From positions 1 to 12,810 of the forward strand of contig CBDTYW010000092.1 of assembly GCA_965364735.1 (NCBI GenBank): DNA of 12,810 bases. The letters run 5' to 3'. Shown piece after piece: positions 6,085-12,020 of this stretch. A program made the position numbers and the translations under genes. This DNA comes from CBDTYW01 sp965364735. GTDB taxonomy: Bacteria; Actinomycetota; Nitriliruptoria; Nitriliruptorales; Nitriliruptoraceae. The notes under the pieces were generated by a model. That model did no database searches, was not told the origin of the DNA, and saw only the letters and a program-made list of their open reading frames with translations. The first letter of the stretch is position 1. The number at the start of each line of letters is the position of its first letter.

Positions 6085-8394
6085 TCAGGAGGATGCCGAG
6101 GCAGGGACGTGGGGCGCGGGGTCCGTCGACGGCTGTGAGGCATCGGGGAGTTCCGGTGTGTGGACGCGAGGCAGGATCCGATCCATCCATCCGGGCAGCC
6201 ACCAGTTCGCCTTGCCCGCCAGCTCCATCGTTGCCGGCACCAGCACCGTCCTCACGATGGTTGCGTCGACGAAGATCGCGAAGGCGAGTCCGAAGCCGAA
6301 CATGTTCACGACGCGCTGGTCGTTGAGCAGGAAGCTCCCGAAGACGATGACCATGACCGACGCGGCCGCGGTGATCACGCGTGCTGTTGCGGAGATCCCG
6401 ACGGAGACAGCGTGGCTGTTGTCGCCGGTCCGCTCGTACTCCTCTCGCACGCGCGACAGCAGGAACACCTCGTAGTCCATCGACAAGCCGAAGAGCACGG
6501 CGAACAGCATCATCGGTGCGAAGGACTCGATGGGACCTGTCTCCTGGCCGAAGATTCCTGACAGCCAGCCCCATTGGAACACCGCGACCACCGCTCCGTA
6601 TGCGGCACCGATCGACAGCAGGTTCATGAGGGCGGCCTTGACCGGCACGAAGAGGGATCGGAACTCGACCATGAGCAGCAAGAACGACAGCACCAGGATC
6701 CCCGCCATGAAGAGCGGGAGTCGGGCGGCCATCGTGTCGGCGAGGTCGATGGCGAGCGCGGTCGGGCCGCCAACGTGGACCACCAAGCCGTCTGATGCTG
6801 CGACGGGGAGCACCTCGGCGCGGAGTCGGTGGACGAGGTCTTCGGTCTCAGGCGCTTGCGGCGACGTGGTGGGGATCACCGCGACCACCGCGGTGTCACG
6901 GTCAGGGTTCAGCTCTGGGGGAGCGACCTGGGCGACGCCCTCGGTCGCCCGCAGGGTGGACCAGAGGGTGCGGAGCTCTGGCGGCAGCTGCGCCAGGAGC
7001 GCGGCCGGATCAGGGGTGGCGGTTGGGGCGGCCGCGTCGGGCTGCGACGGAGGTTGGACCCCGGGAGATCCGGAAGCCGGCGCGAACGCTCCGTCAGCGG
7101 CAGACACGGTGATCAGCAGCGGCCCGTTGAAGCCGTCCCCGAAGCCCTCGCTGACGAGGTCGTAGGCGCGACGGGTCGTGTCCGTGGTGGGGTTGGATCC
7201 GGCATCGCCGGAGCCGAGACGCATCGACAACACCGGCACGGCGAGCACGACCAGGACCAGCAACGCCGAGCCGAAGGAGAACCATGGTCGACGTTGGACT
7301 CCCTCGACCCACCGGCGCCAGCCGCTGGCGTCCTCGTGTCGGCCCTCGTGGTGCAGCAGATGGATGCGCCAGCGGTCGATGTTGGGCCCCGCGAAGCCGA
7401 GCAGCGCCGGCAGCAGGGTCACGGATGCCAGCAGCGTGGTCGAGACCGTGATGGCCGCGGCCAGGCCGATGGCGGCCACGAAGTCGATCCCGATCAGGTA
7501 GAGGCTGAGGATCGCGACGATGACGGTCAATCCGGCGACGAGAACGGAACGACCGGCCGTGGCCATGGCGATGGGGATGCTCTCCTCGGCATCGATGCCA
7601 CGAGCCGTGTTCTCTCGGTGGCGCGTCACGATCAGCAGCGCGTAGTCGATCCCGACGCCCAGACCGATCATGGCCGCGACGACGGGCCCCGTGGTCGCGA
7701 TCGTCACCCCGTTGGCGGCCAGCTCGATGAGCTGGATCCCGAGCGCCAGGGCCGCGAGCGCCATCGCGATCGGGAGCAGCATCGCGATGAACGACCCGAA
7801 CGCCAGCAGGAGGATCGCCATCGCGGCCAGCAGGCCGATGGCCTCGGCTCCCGACGGTCCACTCTCGGTCTGCATGACCGGGCCGCCGAACTCGACCTGC
7901 AGTCCCGTGGCAGTCAGCGGCTCGGTTGCCGCTTGCACGGCCTCGATCGCTCCTTCGGGGATGTCACGGGTTCGCTCGGCGAACTGGATGGTGATCAGCG
8001 CGGTCGTGCGGTCCGCCGAGACGGCCGGGGTCGGCCCTTCGTAGGCGGAGCGCACCTCCACGACGCCCTCGACTTCCGCGACCACGTCCAGCACCGACTC
8101 GACGGCCGCGACGGTGCTGGGGTCGGTGACGCCGGCCTCGTCATGGACGACGATCTGCATGGGGTCACCGGCACGTGTGGGGAAGCGGTCGCGAAGCTCG
8201 TCGAAGGCCGCCTGGGAGTCGGTGTCCGGGATCGACAGGTCGTTGTGGAACTCGCCGCCCGCGACGCGGTTGGCGAGCGCGGCCAGAACGATGGCCATGA
8301 TCCAGGCCAGCACGACGAGGCGGCGGTGGCGAACGCTCGCTCGTGCGGCCCGGGCCATGAGTCCGTCGGGAGTGGGGTTGGGTGCAGCAGGCAT
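6085..8394 (-). CDS. MMPL/RND family transporter
   Basis: A 769-residue membrane transporter, the usual single-chain MmpL size. The start is the ATG at 8394, preceded by GAGGTGA (8399-8405). The frame stays open further upstream, but that part lies opposite the regulator gene. Helix 1 is near residues 26-45, followed by an outer porter domain (about 46-180), then helices 2-6 (about 184-335), a cytosolic loop, helix 7 (373-392), a second outer domain (about 393-550) and helices 8-12 (about 556-722). The proton-relay pairs typical of MmpL proteins are present: Asp250-Tyr251 in GVGIDY and Asp640-Tyr641 in GLSMDY. The second outer domain has a Pro/Ala-rich insert (about 435-465). The family exports lipids, siderophores or drugs using the proton gradient; the cargo here is unknown. 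It is divergent from a TetR regulator and is followed after 13 bases by a hydrolase gene. Confidence 0.95.
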   Translation of the reverse strand: MPAAPNPTPDGLMARAARASVRHRRLVVLAWIMAIVLAALANRVAGGEFHNDLSIPDTDSQAAFDELRDRFPTRAGDPMQIVVHDEAGVTDPSTVAAVESVLDVVAEVEGVVEVRSAYEGPTPAVSADRTTALITIQFAERTRDIPEGAIEAVQAATEPLTATGLQVEFGGPVMQTESGPSGAEAIGLLAAMAILLLAFGSFIAMLLPIAMALAALALGIQLIELAANGVTIATTGPVVAAMIGLGVGIDYALLIVTRHRENTARGIDAEESIPIAMATAGRSVLVAGLTVIVAILSLYLIGIDFVAAIGLAAAITVSTTLLASVTLLPALLGFAGPNIDRWRIHLLHHEGRHEDASGWRRWVEGVQRRPWFSFGSALLVLVVLAVPVLSMRLGSGDAGSNPTTDTTRRAYDLVSEGFGDGFNGPLLITVSAADGAFAPASGSPGVQPPSQPDAAAPTATPDPAALLAQLPPELRTLWSTLRATEGVAQVAPPELNPDRDTAVVAVIPTTSPQAPETEDLVHRLRAEVLPVAASDGLVVHVGGPTALAIDLADTMAARLPLFMAGILVLSFLLLMVEFRSLFVPVKAALMNLLSIGAAYGAVVAVFQWGWLSGIFGQETGPIESFAPMMLFAVLFGLSMDYEVFLLSRVREEYERTGDNSHAVSVGISATARVITAAASVMVIVFGSFLLNDQRVVNMFGFGLAFAIFVDATIVRTVLVPATMELAGKANWWLPGWMDRILPRVHTPELPDASQPSTDPAPHVPASASS

Positions 8395-8415
8395 GGCGTC
8401 ACCTCGCGAGGAAAT

Positions 8416-8448
8416 ATTGCAGTGAATGCAGTATTGCATGGAATGCAG
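8416..8448. promoter_or_regulatory. Tandem operator, probable binding site of the adjacent TetR regulator
   Basis: Two 16-base near-copies, ATTGCAGTGAATGCAG (8416-8431) and ATTGCATGGAATGCAG (8433-8448), repeat with a 17-base period. Each is itself a dyad (TGCA-N5-TGCA; the second extends to TGCAT-N3-ATGCA). TGCA therefore occurs four times, at 8418, 8427, 8435 and 8444. The block is AT-rich in a GC-rich genome and lies in the short gap between the divergent regulator and transporter genes, overlapping both promoter candidates. This is the classical place for a TetR autoregulated operator. Confidence 0.75.
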
Positions 8449-8459
8449 GAATGTGTCAA
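8430..8459 (-). promoter_or_regulatory. Promoter candidate for the transporter-hydrolase operon
   Basis: Read on the minus strand, TTGACA (8459-8454) is a perfect consensus -35. After 18 bases comes AATACT (8435-8430), a 4/6 match to the -10. The -10 falls on the junction of the two operator repeats, so a bound repressor would block it. The expected start near 8423 leaves a leader of about 30 bases containing the GAGG ribosome site. Confidence 0.6.
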
Positions 8460-8462
8460 GAT
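8434..8462 (+). promoter_or_regulatory. Promoter candidate for the TetR gene, possibly leaderless
   Basis: TTGCAT (8434-8439), a 17-base spacer and CAAGAT (8457-8462) form a weak sigma-70-type promoter; the -10 keeps the key A and final T. Transcription starting 7 bases past the -10 would begin at 8469, the A of the regulator's ATG, so the mRNA would have no leader. The lack of a good ribosome site before that ATG agrees. The -35 lies inside the second operator repeat. Confidence 0.4.
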
Positions 8463-8468
8463 GTCGAC

Positions 8469-9086
8469 ATGACTGATGAACCAGGACTCCGCGAACGCAA
8501 GAAGCGACTGCGACGCGCGCGCATCGAGGCTGCTGCGATCGGGCTCTTCGAGCAGCGAGGCTTCGACAGCACGACGATCGATGAGATCGCCGATGCTGCA
8601 GGGATCTCGCCGCGCACGTTCTTCTCGTACTTCTCGACGAAGGAGGATGTGGCCCTTGCCGACTACGCGAGCAGGCTCGACCGGATCGTGGATGAGCTCC
8701 GGGGTCGCCCCGCCGAGGAGGCCGCGTGGGTCGCCTTGCGCGAGTCGTTCGTCGCTGTGGGCGTCGACTATGCGGCGGCACGGGCAGAGCTGGTGCGCCG
8801 GTTCAGCATCATGGCCATGAACCCGTCCGTGTCCGCGAGGAGCCTGCAGCTGCAAGCTGGCTGGGAGGACGCCATTGCCGGGGTTCTCGTACAGCGCGCG
8901 GATCCCGTGGGGGACGAGCTGGGATGCCGGCTCCAGGCCGCCGCGGCGTTGGCCGCAATGCGCTCCTCGATACGCCACTGGCTCAGCACCGATCAGTCCG
9001 CCGACCTGCCAGCCCTCGTCGCGGCCTGCTTCACCGCCCTCGCTGACGGCCTGTCGTCGGTCCCCGATCGCCTCACGCCAGAGTGA
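8469..9086 (+). CDS. TetR/AcrR family transcriptional regulator
   Basis: A 205-residue protein from the ATG at 8469. The frame is open further upstream, but those codons cover the operator and give a sequence unlike any TetR N-terminus. Residues about 12-58 are the TetR DNA-binding domain: a basic first helix (KKRLRRARIEAAAIGLFEQR), then GFDSTTIDEIADAAGISPRT and the typical FFSYFSTKED end. Residues about 65-200 form the helical ligand and dimer domain, which is not family-specific enough to predict a ligand. It is divergent from the MmpL-type transporter with 74 bases between starts, so it probably represses that operon and itself through the tandem operator at 8416-8448, with release by a ligand that may be the transporter's cargo. 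Confidence 0.94.
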   Translation: MTDEPGLRERKKRLRRARIEAAAIGLFEQRGFDSTTIDEIADAAGISPRTFFSYFSTKEDVALADYASRLDRIVDELRGRPAEEAAWVALRESFVAVGVDYAAARAELVRRFSIMAMNPSVSARSLQLQAGWEDAIAGVLVQRADPVGDELGCRLQAAAALAAMRSSIRHWLSTDQSADLPALVAACFTALADGLSSVPDRLTPE

Positions 9087-9127
9087 TCGTGTACGTGCTG
9101 GGACACGGCGGCGCACACCGAGGCGAT

Positions 9128-9144
9128 GAGACCGACACGGTCTC
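9128..9144. terminator. Hairpin between the TetR gene and the convergent tRNA gene
   Basis: GAGACCG (9128-9134) and CGGTCTC (9138-9144) form a perfect 7-bp stem with a 3-base loop, 41 bases past the TetR stop and 75 bases past the tRNA 3' end on the other strand. It could serve both transcripts. The plus-strand tail TCCTC is only mildly T-rich. Confidence 0.5.
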
Positions 9145-9219
9145 TCCTCGCGACGGGAGCGCCTGCCCGTTCTGGTCACGCACCGGACATCGGCCGTTCG
9201 GCTGTGTCGGGTCGTCTGG

Positions 9220-9292
9220 GGCTGAAGCGGGGACTTGAACCCCGGACCTGCCGCTTACGAGGCGGCTGCTCTACCAGCTGAGCTACTTCAGC
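9220..9292 (-). tRNA. tRNA-Thr, anticodon CGT
   Basis: The minus strand folds as a full cloverleaf of 73 bases: acceptor GCTGAAG/CTTCAGC, D-stem GCTC/GAGC with loop AGCTGGTA, anticodon stem GCCGC/GCGGC with loop CTCGTAA, a 5-base variable region AGGTC, and T-stem CGGGG/CCCCG with loop TTCAAGT. The loop gives anticodon CGT, which reads the Thr codon ACG. G1-C72 and C2-G71, known threonine identity pairs in E. coli, are present. The 3' CCA is encoded (9219-9217). The discriminator base reads C, which is unusual for threonine tRNAs. Confidence 0.95.
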
Positions 9293-9326
9293 ACGATGGG
9301 TCGCTGCTGCGACGCCAACGGGGCGA

Positions 9327-9355
9327 AGAGTACCGAAGGCTCCTCCGGCTGACAG
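9327..9355 (-). promoter_or_regulatory. Promoter candidate for the tRNA-Thr gene
   Basis: On the minus strand, CTGTCA (9355-9350), a 17-base spacer and TACTCT (9332-9327) lie upstream of the tRNA. The start would be near 9320, giving a 5' leader of about 28 bases to be removed by RNase P. A small hairpin (GTCGC/GCGAC, 9299-9312) lies within that leader. Confidence 0.45.
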
Positions 9356-9360
9356 CACCG

Positions 9361-9392
9361 AGCCGTGGCTGCACGGCTGCCGACTCCGTCGG
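9361..9392 (-). terminator. Two tandem hairpins ending the sigma-factor operon
   Basis: Immediately past the stop codon at 9393-9395, CCGAC/GTCGG (9380-9384 with 9388-9392) forms a 5-bp stem. Next to it AGCCGTG/CACGGCT (9361-9367 with 9372-9378) forms a perfect 7-bp stem with a 4-base loop. Together they separate the operon from the tRNA promoter at 9327-9355. No T-run is present. Confidence 0.5.
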
Positions 9393-10688
9393 TCAGCCGG
9401 CGAGGTCGCTCAGCATGGTCTCGAGGCGACGCAGCGCGTCGGAGAGCTCGGGGTTGTCGCTGAGGTAGGTGCCGTCGCCGTCGCGTCGGTAGTCACCGAT
9501 GAAGGTGACGGTCGACGCAACGTCGTTGCGGGTGAACGCCAGCGTCATCGTCTCCTCACGGGGCTCGGGGACGCCCGTCACCACCTCGATCGCCAGAGAG
9601 AACGCGAGGCCTGCGCCGTCGCCCATCCGGTACGAGCTGTCGAGCGTCCAGTAGGCCTCGGACCACTGCCGCAGCTCCTCGAGCGACATCGTCGTGTCCG
9701 ACGAAGTCTCCGGTGCGCCGAACGGCACGGGGGGAGCGGTGGCGACGAAGTCGAGCGTGGCAGCGGTCCGCCCGAGCAGACCAGCGAGCTCCGAACCGGC
9801 GGTGGCAGCTCGGGTCTGTGCTGCGAGCTCGTCGACGGTGATCCCCTCCGACGCCAGCGTCCACGAGGCGCGTGGATCGCGGTCACCGTCGATCGACTCG
9901 ATGGCCAGGGCGATGAGGCGACCCTCGGCCTCGCTGATGCGGATGACCGGGTCGGCCTGTCGGTAGATCGTGAACCAGTCCCGCAGCTCGCGGAGGGCAA
10001 CGGTGTCGAGGTACGAAATCGCGGGCCGACCCGACGATGCCTCGAGCCCGGCTTCGGCACGCAGCGTCAGCTCGAGCCGACGGAGGAAGCCCTCGAGCTC
10101 CGGGGACTCCGCGAGGAACGGGACGGGGAAGCCCGAGGTGGGCGTGGTGCCCTCGGCGACGTAGGCCGCGACGTCCTCCGCCAGCTCGGCGGCGTCACGC
10201 GGGGCTTCGGCGCCGGGAGCGAAGCTCCCGGTCAGCGTCCGCATCGCTTCGTACATCAGCTGTCCCGCACCGTCACCGATGAGGTGTCCGCCGTCGAAGT
10301 CCTCGTAGAGGAACAGCCACGCCTGGATCTCCTCGACCGTGACCCGATCGCGCGAGCTCGGCCCGGGGAACCCGGCCGGCTCCTCGGTGTGCGCCCCGTC
10401 GGGCTGCCCGTCAGGCTGCTGTGCTCCCACGGTGCCGCCGCTCGCGACCTCGGGCGTCGGGCCGGTGCCGGGACGCACCGCACCCGCGAACATGACGACG
10501 GCGAGGACGGCGGCAGCCGCCCCGGCCCCGGTCAGGACACGGTCGCGGACGATGCGACGCTGGCCACGGACACGGACCTCGTCGAGGTCGCGGATCGGCG
10601 TGGAGGGCACGCCGGCACCGAGCTCGTGAAGCGCCGTGCGGACGTCGGCGTCGTCGCTCTGGGGGTGGTTGCTGAAGATGGTGTTCAT
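9393..10688 (-). CDS. Single-pass membrane protein with three tandem outer repeats, candidate anti-sigma factor or sensor
   Basis: A 431-residue protein from the ATG at 10688, which has a GGAG site 8 bases upstream and overlaps the sigma-factor stop as ATGA. Residues 1-50 are a short cytosolic part (DLDEVRVRGQRRIVRDRV before the membrane) with no HxxxCxxC zinc motif. Residues about 52-72 are one transmembrane helix, and 73-112 a Gly/Pro-rich linker. The rest, outside the cell, holds three copies of one unit near 117-210, 230-312 and 334-428. Each starts with [LV]xE[LI]xxWxxxYxxxD (Trp124, Trp238, Trp342), continues GDGAG-Lx6-AIE-like (SEAEG in copy 2) and ends in a helix like ELxxxLRRLExxL. 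I know no family for the repeat. Position and topology suggest it holds the ECF sigma factor at the membrane, but the cytosolic part is too short to prove this. Confidence 0.85.
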   Translation of the reverse strand: MNTIFSNHPQSDDADVRTALHELGAGVPSTPIRDLDEVRVRGQRRIVRDRVLTGAGAAAAVLAVVMFAGAVRPGTGPTPEVASGGTVGAQQPDGQPDGAHTEEPAGFPGPSSRDRVTVEEIQAWLFLYEDFDGGHLIGDGAGQLMYEAMRTLTGSFAPGAEAPRDAAELAEDVAAYVAEGTTPTSGFPVPFLAESPELEGFLRRLELTLRAEAGLEASSGRPAISYLDTVALRELRDWFTIYRQADPVIRISEAEGRLIALAIESIDGDRDPRASWTLASEGITVDELAAQTRAATAGSELAGLLGRTAATLDFVATAPPVPFGAPETSSDTTMSLEELRQWSEAYWTLDSSYRMGDGAGLAFSLAIEVVTGVPEPREETMTLAFTRNDVASTVTFIGDYRRDGDGTYLSDNPELSDALRRLETMLSDLAG

Positions 10689-11245
10689 GGGTGCTGCTCC
10701 TGCGACAACGTGTCGCGCAGGTGGTCCAGGCCGCGTTGGAGGTGGGTCCGGACGGTGGTCTCGGCGATCCCGAGGAGCGAGGCGACCTCCGACATCGGGA
10801 GGTCGAGGTAGTGACGGGCGACGACCGCGTTGCGCTGTGCGGGGCTGAGCTCGGCCAGGGCCGCCGCGAGCCGGGCGTCGTCCTCGTCGAGCTGGACGTC
10901 CGGTGCTGCGCGGTCGAGTGCCTCGATCGGCAGCGTCGGGCGACGCGAGAGCTTGCGTCGCCACGACGTCGCCCAGTTCAGACCCACCCGGTAGCACCAG
11001 CCGCCCGGGGCATCGAAGGTCTGCAGCTTCGCCCAGCTCTGGAAGGCCCGGGTGAACGCCTCGTCCGTGGCCTCGGCCGCGAGGGCGACGTCGCCGAGCG
11101 CCAGCGTCAGGGCCCGCTGGACACGATCATGCTCGTCGTGCCAGAAGTGGTCGAAGCTGTGCTCGGCGTCGGGGCCGTCCTCGTTCACGCGTGTCCGCCG
11201 TTCCGATCGCGGGAGCGTCGACGCGATGGTGGCAGACCCCGTCAT
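10685..11245 (-). CDS. ECF-type sigma-70 family RNA polymerase sigma factor
   Basis: A 186-residue protein. The chosen start is the ATG at 11245: GGAGGG lies 9 bases upstream, and the ATG shares its A with the stop of the preceding lipoprotein gene (TGATG). A GTG at 11188 is an alternative that would remove 19 poorly conserved residues. Region 2 covers about 30-101 (FDHFWHDEHDRVQRALTLAL, then AEATDEAFTRAFQSWAKL and a Trp-rich GWCYRVGLNWATSWRRK). Region 4 covers about 124-178, with LAELSPAQRNAVVARHYLDL and the helix-turn-helix MSEVASLLGIAETTVRTHLQ. There is no region 3, as expected for the ECF class. Its stop overlaps the next start as ATGA, so all three genes of the operon are translationally coupled. 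Targets are unknown. Confidence 0.93.
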   Translation of the reverse strand: MTGSATIASTLPRSERRTRVNEDGPDAEHSFDHFWHDEHDRVQRALTLALGDVALAAEATDEAFTRAFQSWAKLQTFDAPGGWCYRVGLNWATSWRRKLSRRPTLPIEALDRAAPDVQLDEDDARLAAALAELSPAQRNAVVARHYLDLPMSEVASLLGIAETTVRTHLQRGLDHLRDTLSQEQHP

Positions 11246-11907
11246 CAGCTGCAGCCCTCCACCATCAGCGCCTCGTCGTACGCACCTGCGTGGAAGGTCT
11301 GGACCAGGCCGGTCTCGGAGATGTCGAAGACCTCGAGCGCGGTCGCCTCGGCGGGTGCGACGGTGATGGTCTCGCCGTCGCCGTACTTCGACGGGCGCGT
11401 CGAGATGCCGTCGTCCTGGAGCGCGAGGACCTCCTCGCGGGTGGAGCCGACCGTGATGCCACGGTGGGTCGACCAGTGCTCGTCCATGACGTCGGCGCGC
11501 ATGACACGGCCCTCGCCTTCGCCGGTGACCATGAAGGCGATGCCCTCCCAGCCCGGCTCGTCGACCTGGAGGTAGCCGCACTGGAAGTCACGCCGCGACT
11601 CGGCGTAGAAGTCCGTCGGGGTGAAGGTCTTGCCGAGGGCTGCCGCGAACTCGTCGGGCGTCATGCTCCAGTGGGCGACGTCGCCGAGGCCGTAGACGTT
11701 GAGCGTCGGCTTGGCGGCCGGGACCACCGCGTCGTCGGTGGCGGGGCTCGCCGTGTCGACGGGCTCCGGGCTGGTGGTGACCTGCGGGAGCGGGGTGACC
11801 TCGGGGGTGACGACGGCGGGCTCGACGGACGTCGCGCACGCCGACAGCAGGAGCGCGACGACGAGGGAGGCGCCGGCGGTGTGGCGGACGGAGCGGGAGG
11901 CAGACAT
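11245..11907 (-). CDS. Predicted lipoprotein, first gene of the sigma-factor operon
   Basis: A 220-residue protein from the ATG at 11907. The frame is open upstream, but this start places a textbook lipoprotein signal at the N-terminus: Arg residues at 5 and 8, a hydrophobic stretch, and lipobox LLSAC with Cys24. The ribosome site is weak (GAGA). A Thr/Pro/Val-rich linker runs to about 68. The folded part has a first module with MTPDEFAAALG (82-92) and Cys110, and a second with GITVGSTREEV (150-160) ending near Cys219. This layout parallels the lipoprotein at 4003-4599 (GVGIGTSRADV, Cys99, Cys195), so the two look like distant paralogues. Overlap with the sigma-factor gene by one base (TGATG) suggests it works with it, perhaps as an outer-face sensor or modulator of the membrane protein. 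Function unknown. Confidence 0.87.
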   Translation of the reverse strand: MSASRSVRHTAGASLVVALLLSACATSVEPAVVTPEVTPLPQVTTSPEPVDTASPATDDAVVPAAKPTLNVYGLGDVAHWSMTPDEFAAALGKTFTPTDFYAESRRDFQCGYLQVDEPGWEGIAFMVTGEGEGRVMRADVMDEHWSTHRGITVGSTREEVLALQDDGISTRPSKYGDGETITVAPAEATALEVFDISETGLVQTFHAGAYDEALMVEGCS

Positions 11908-11937
11908 GGGCGGGTCTCGGTGGGGTGGGCGCGTCCA

Positions 11938-11955
11938 GGTGACGAGCCGTTCACC
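11938..11955. promoter_or_regulatory. GGTGA-N8-TCACC inverted repeat upstream of the sigma-factor operon
   Basis: GGTGA (11938-11942) and TCACC (11951-11955) are perfect inverted arms, 30 bases upstream of the first start of the operon (11907). They may be part of its promoter or operator. I could not identify a convincing -35/-10 pair here, including an ECF-type one. Confidence 0.25.
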
Positions 11956-11959
11956 CCCA

Positions 11960-11983
11960 ACACGCGCAGCTCTCGGCGCGTGT
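11960..11983 (-). terminator. Hairpin between the methyltransferase gene and the sigma-factor operon
   Basis: ACACGCGC (11960-11967) and GCGCGTGT (11976-11983) form a perfect 8-bp stem with an 8-base loop, 37 bases past the methyltransferase stop at 12021-12023 and upstream of the lipoprotein start. It probably ends the methyltransferase transcript. No T-run follows. Confidence 0.5.
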
Positions 11984-12020
11984 CCACACACGTCCTGCGT
12001 CGTGCGCTCCACGCACCCGA

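Noticed and set aside
8416..8448. Tandem repeats considered as a CRISPR or iteron array
   Set aside because: There are only two 16-base units in a divergent promoter next to a TetR gene; no spacers, cas or rep genes.
8382..8468. Upstream in-frame ATG for the TetR gene
   Set aside because: It would translate the operator repeats and put 29 unrelated residues before a normal TetR N-terminus.
6829..8472. Long plus-strand open frame opposite the transporter
   Set aside because: Its translation is Arg/Gly/Asp/Gln/His-rich with no domain, typical of an antisense shadow of a GC-rich gene.
8395..8781. N-terminal extension of the MmpL-type transporter frame
   Set aside because: The frame stays open by chance opposite the TetR gene and through the operator. 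The extension is Arg/Ser/Pro-rich, and a good ribosome site plus the typical first helix mark the start at 8394.
9176..9358. Small minus-strand frame containing the string AEVAQLVEQPPRKRQVRGSS
   Set aside because: This peptide is the well-known false translation of a tRNA gene; the tRNA-Thr covers it.
10689..10997. Upstream extension of the triple-repeat membrane protein
   Set aside because: It overlaps the sigma-factor gene in another frame. The ATG at 10688 has a ribosome site and an ATGA junction.
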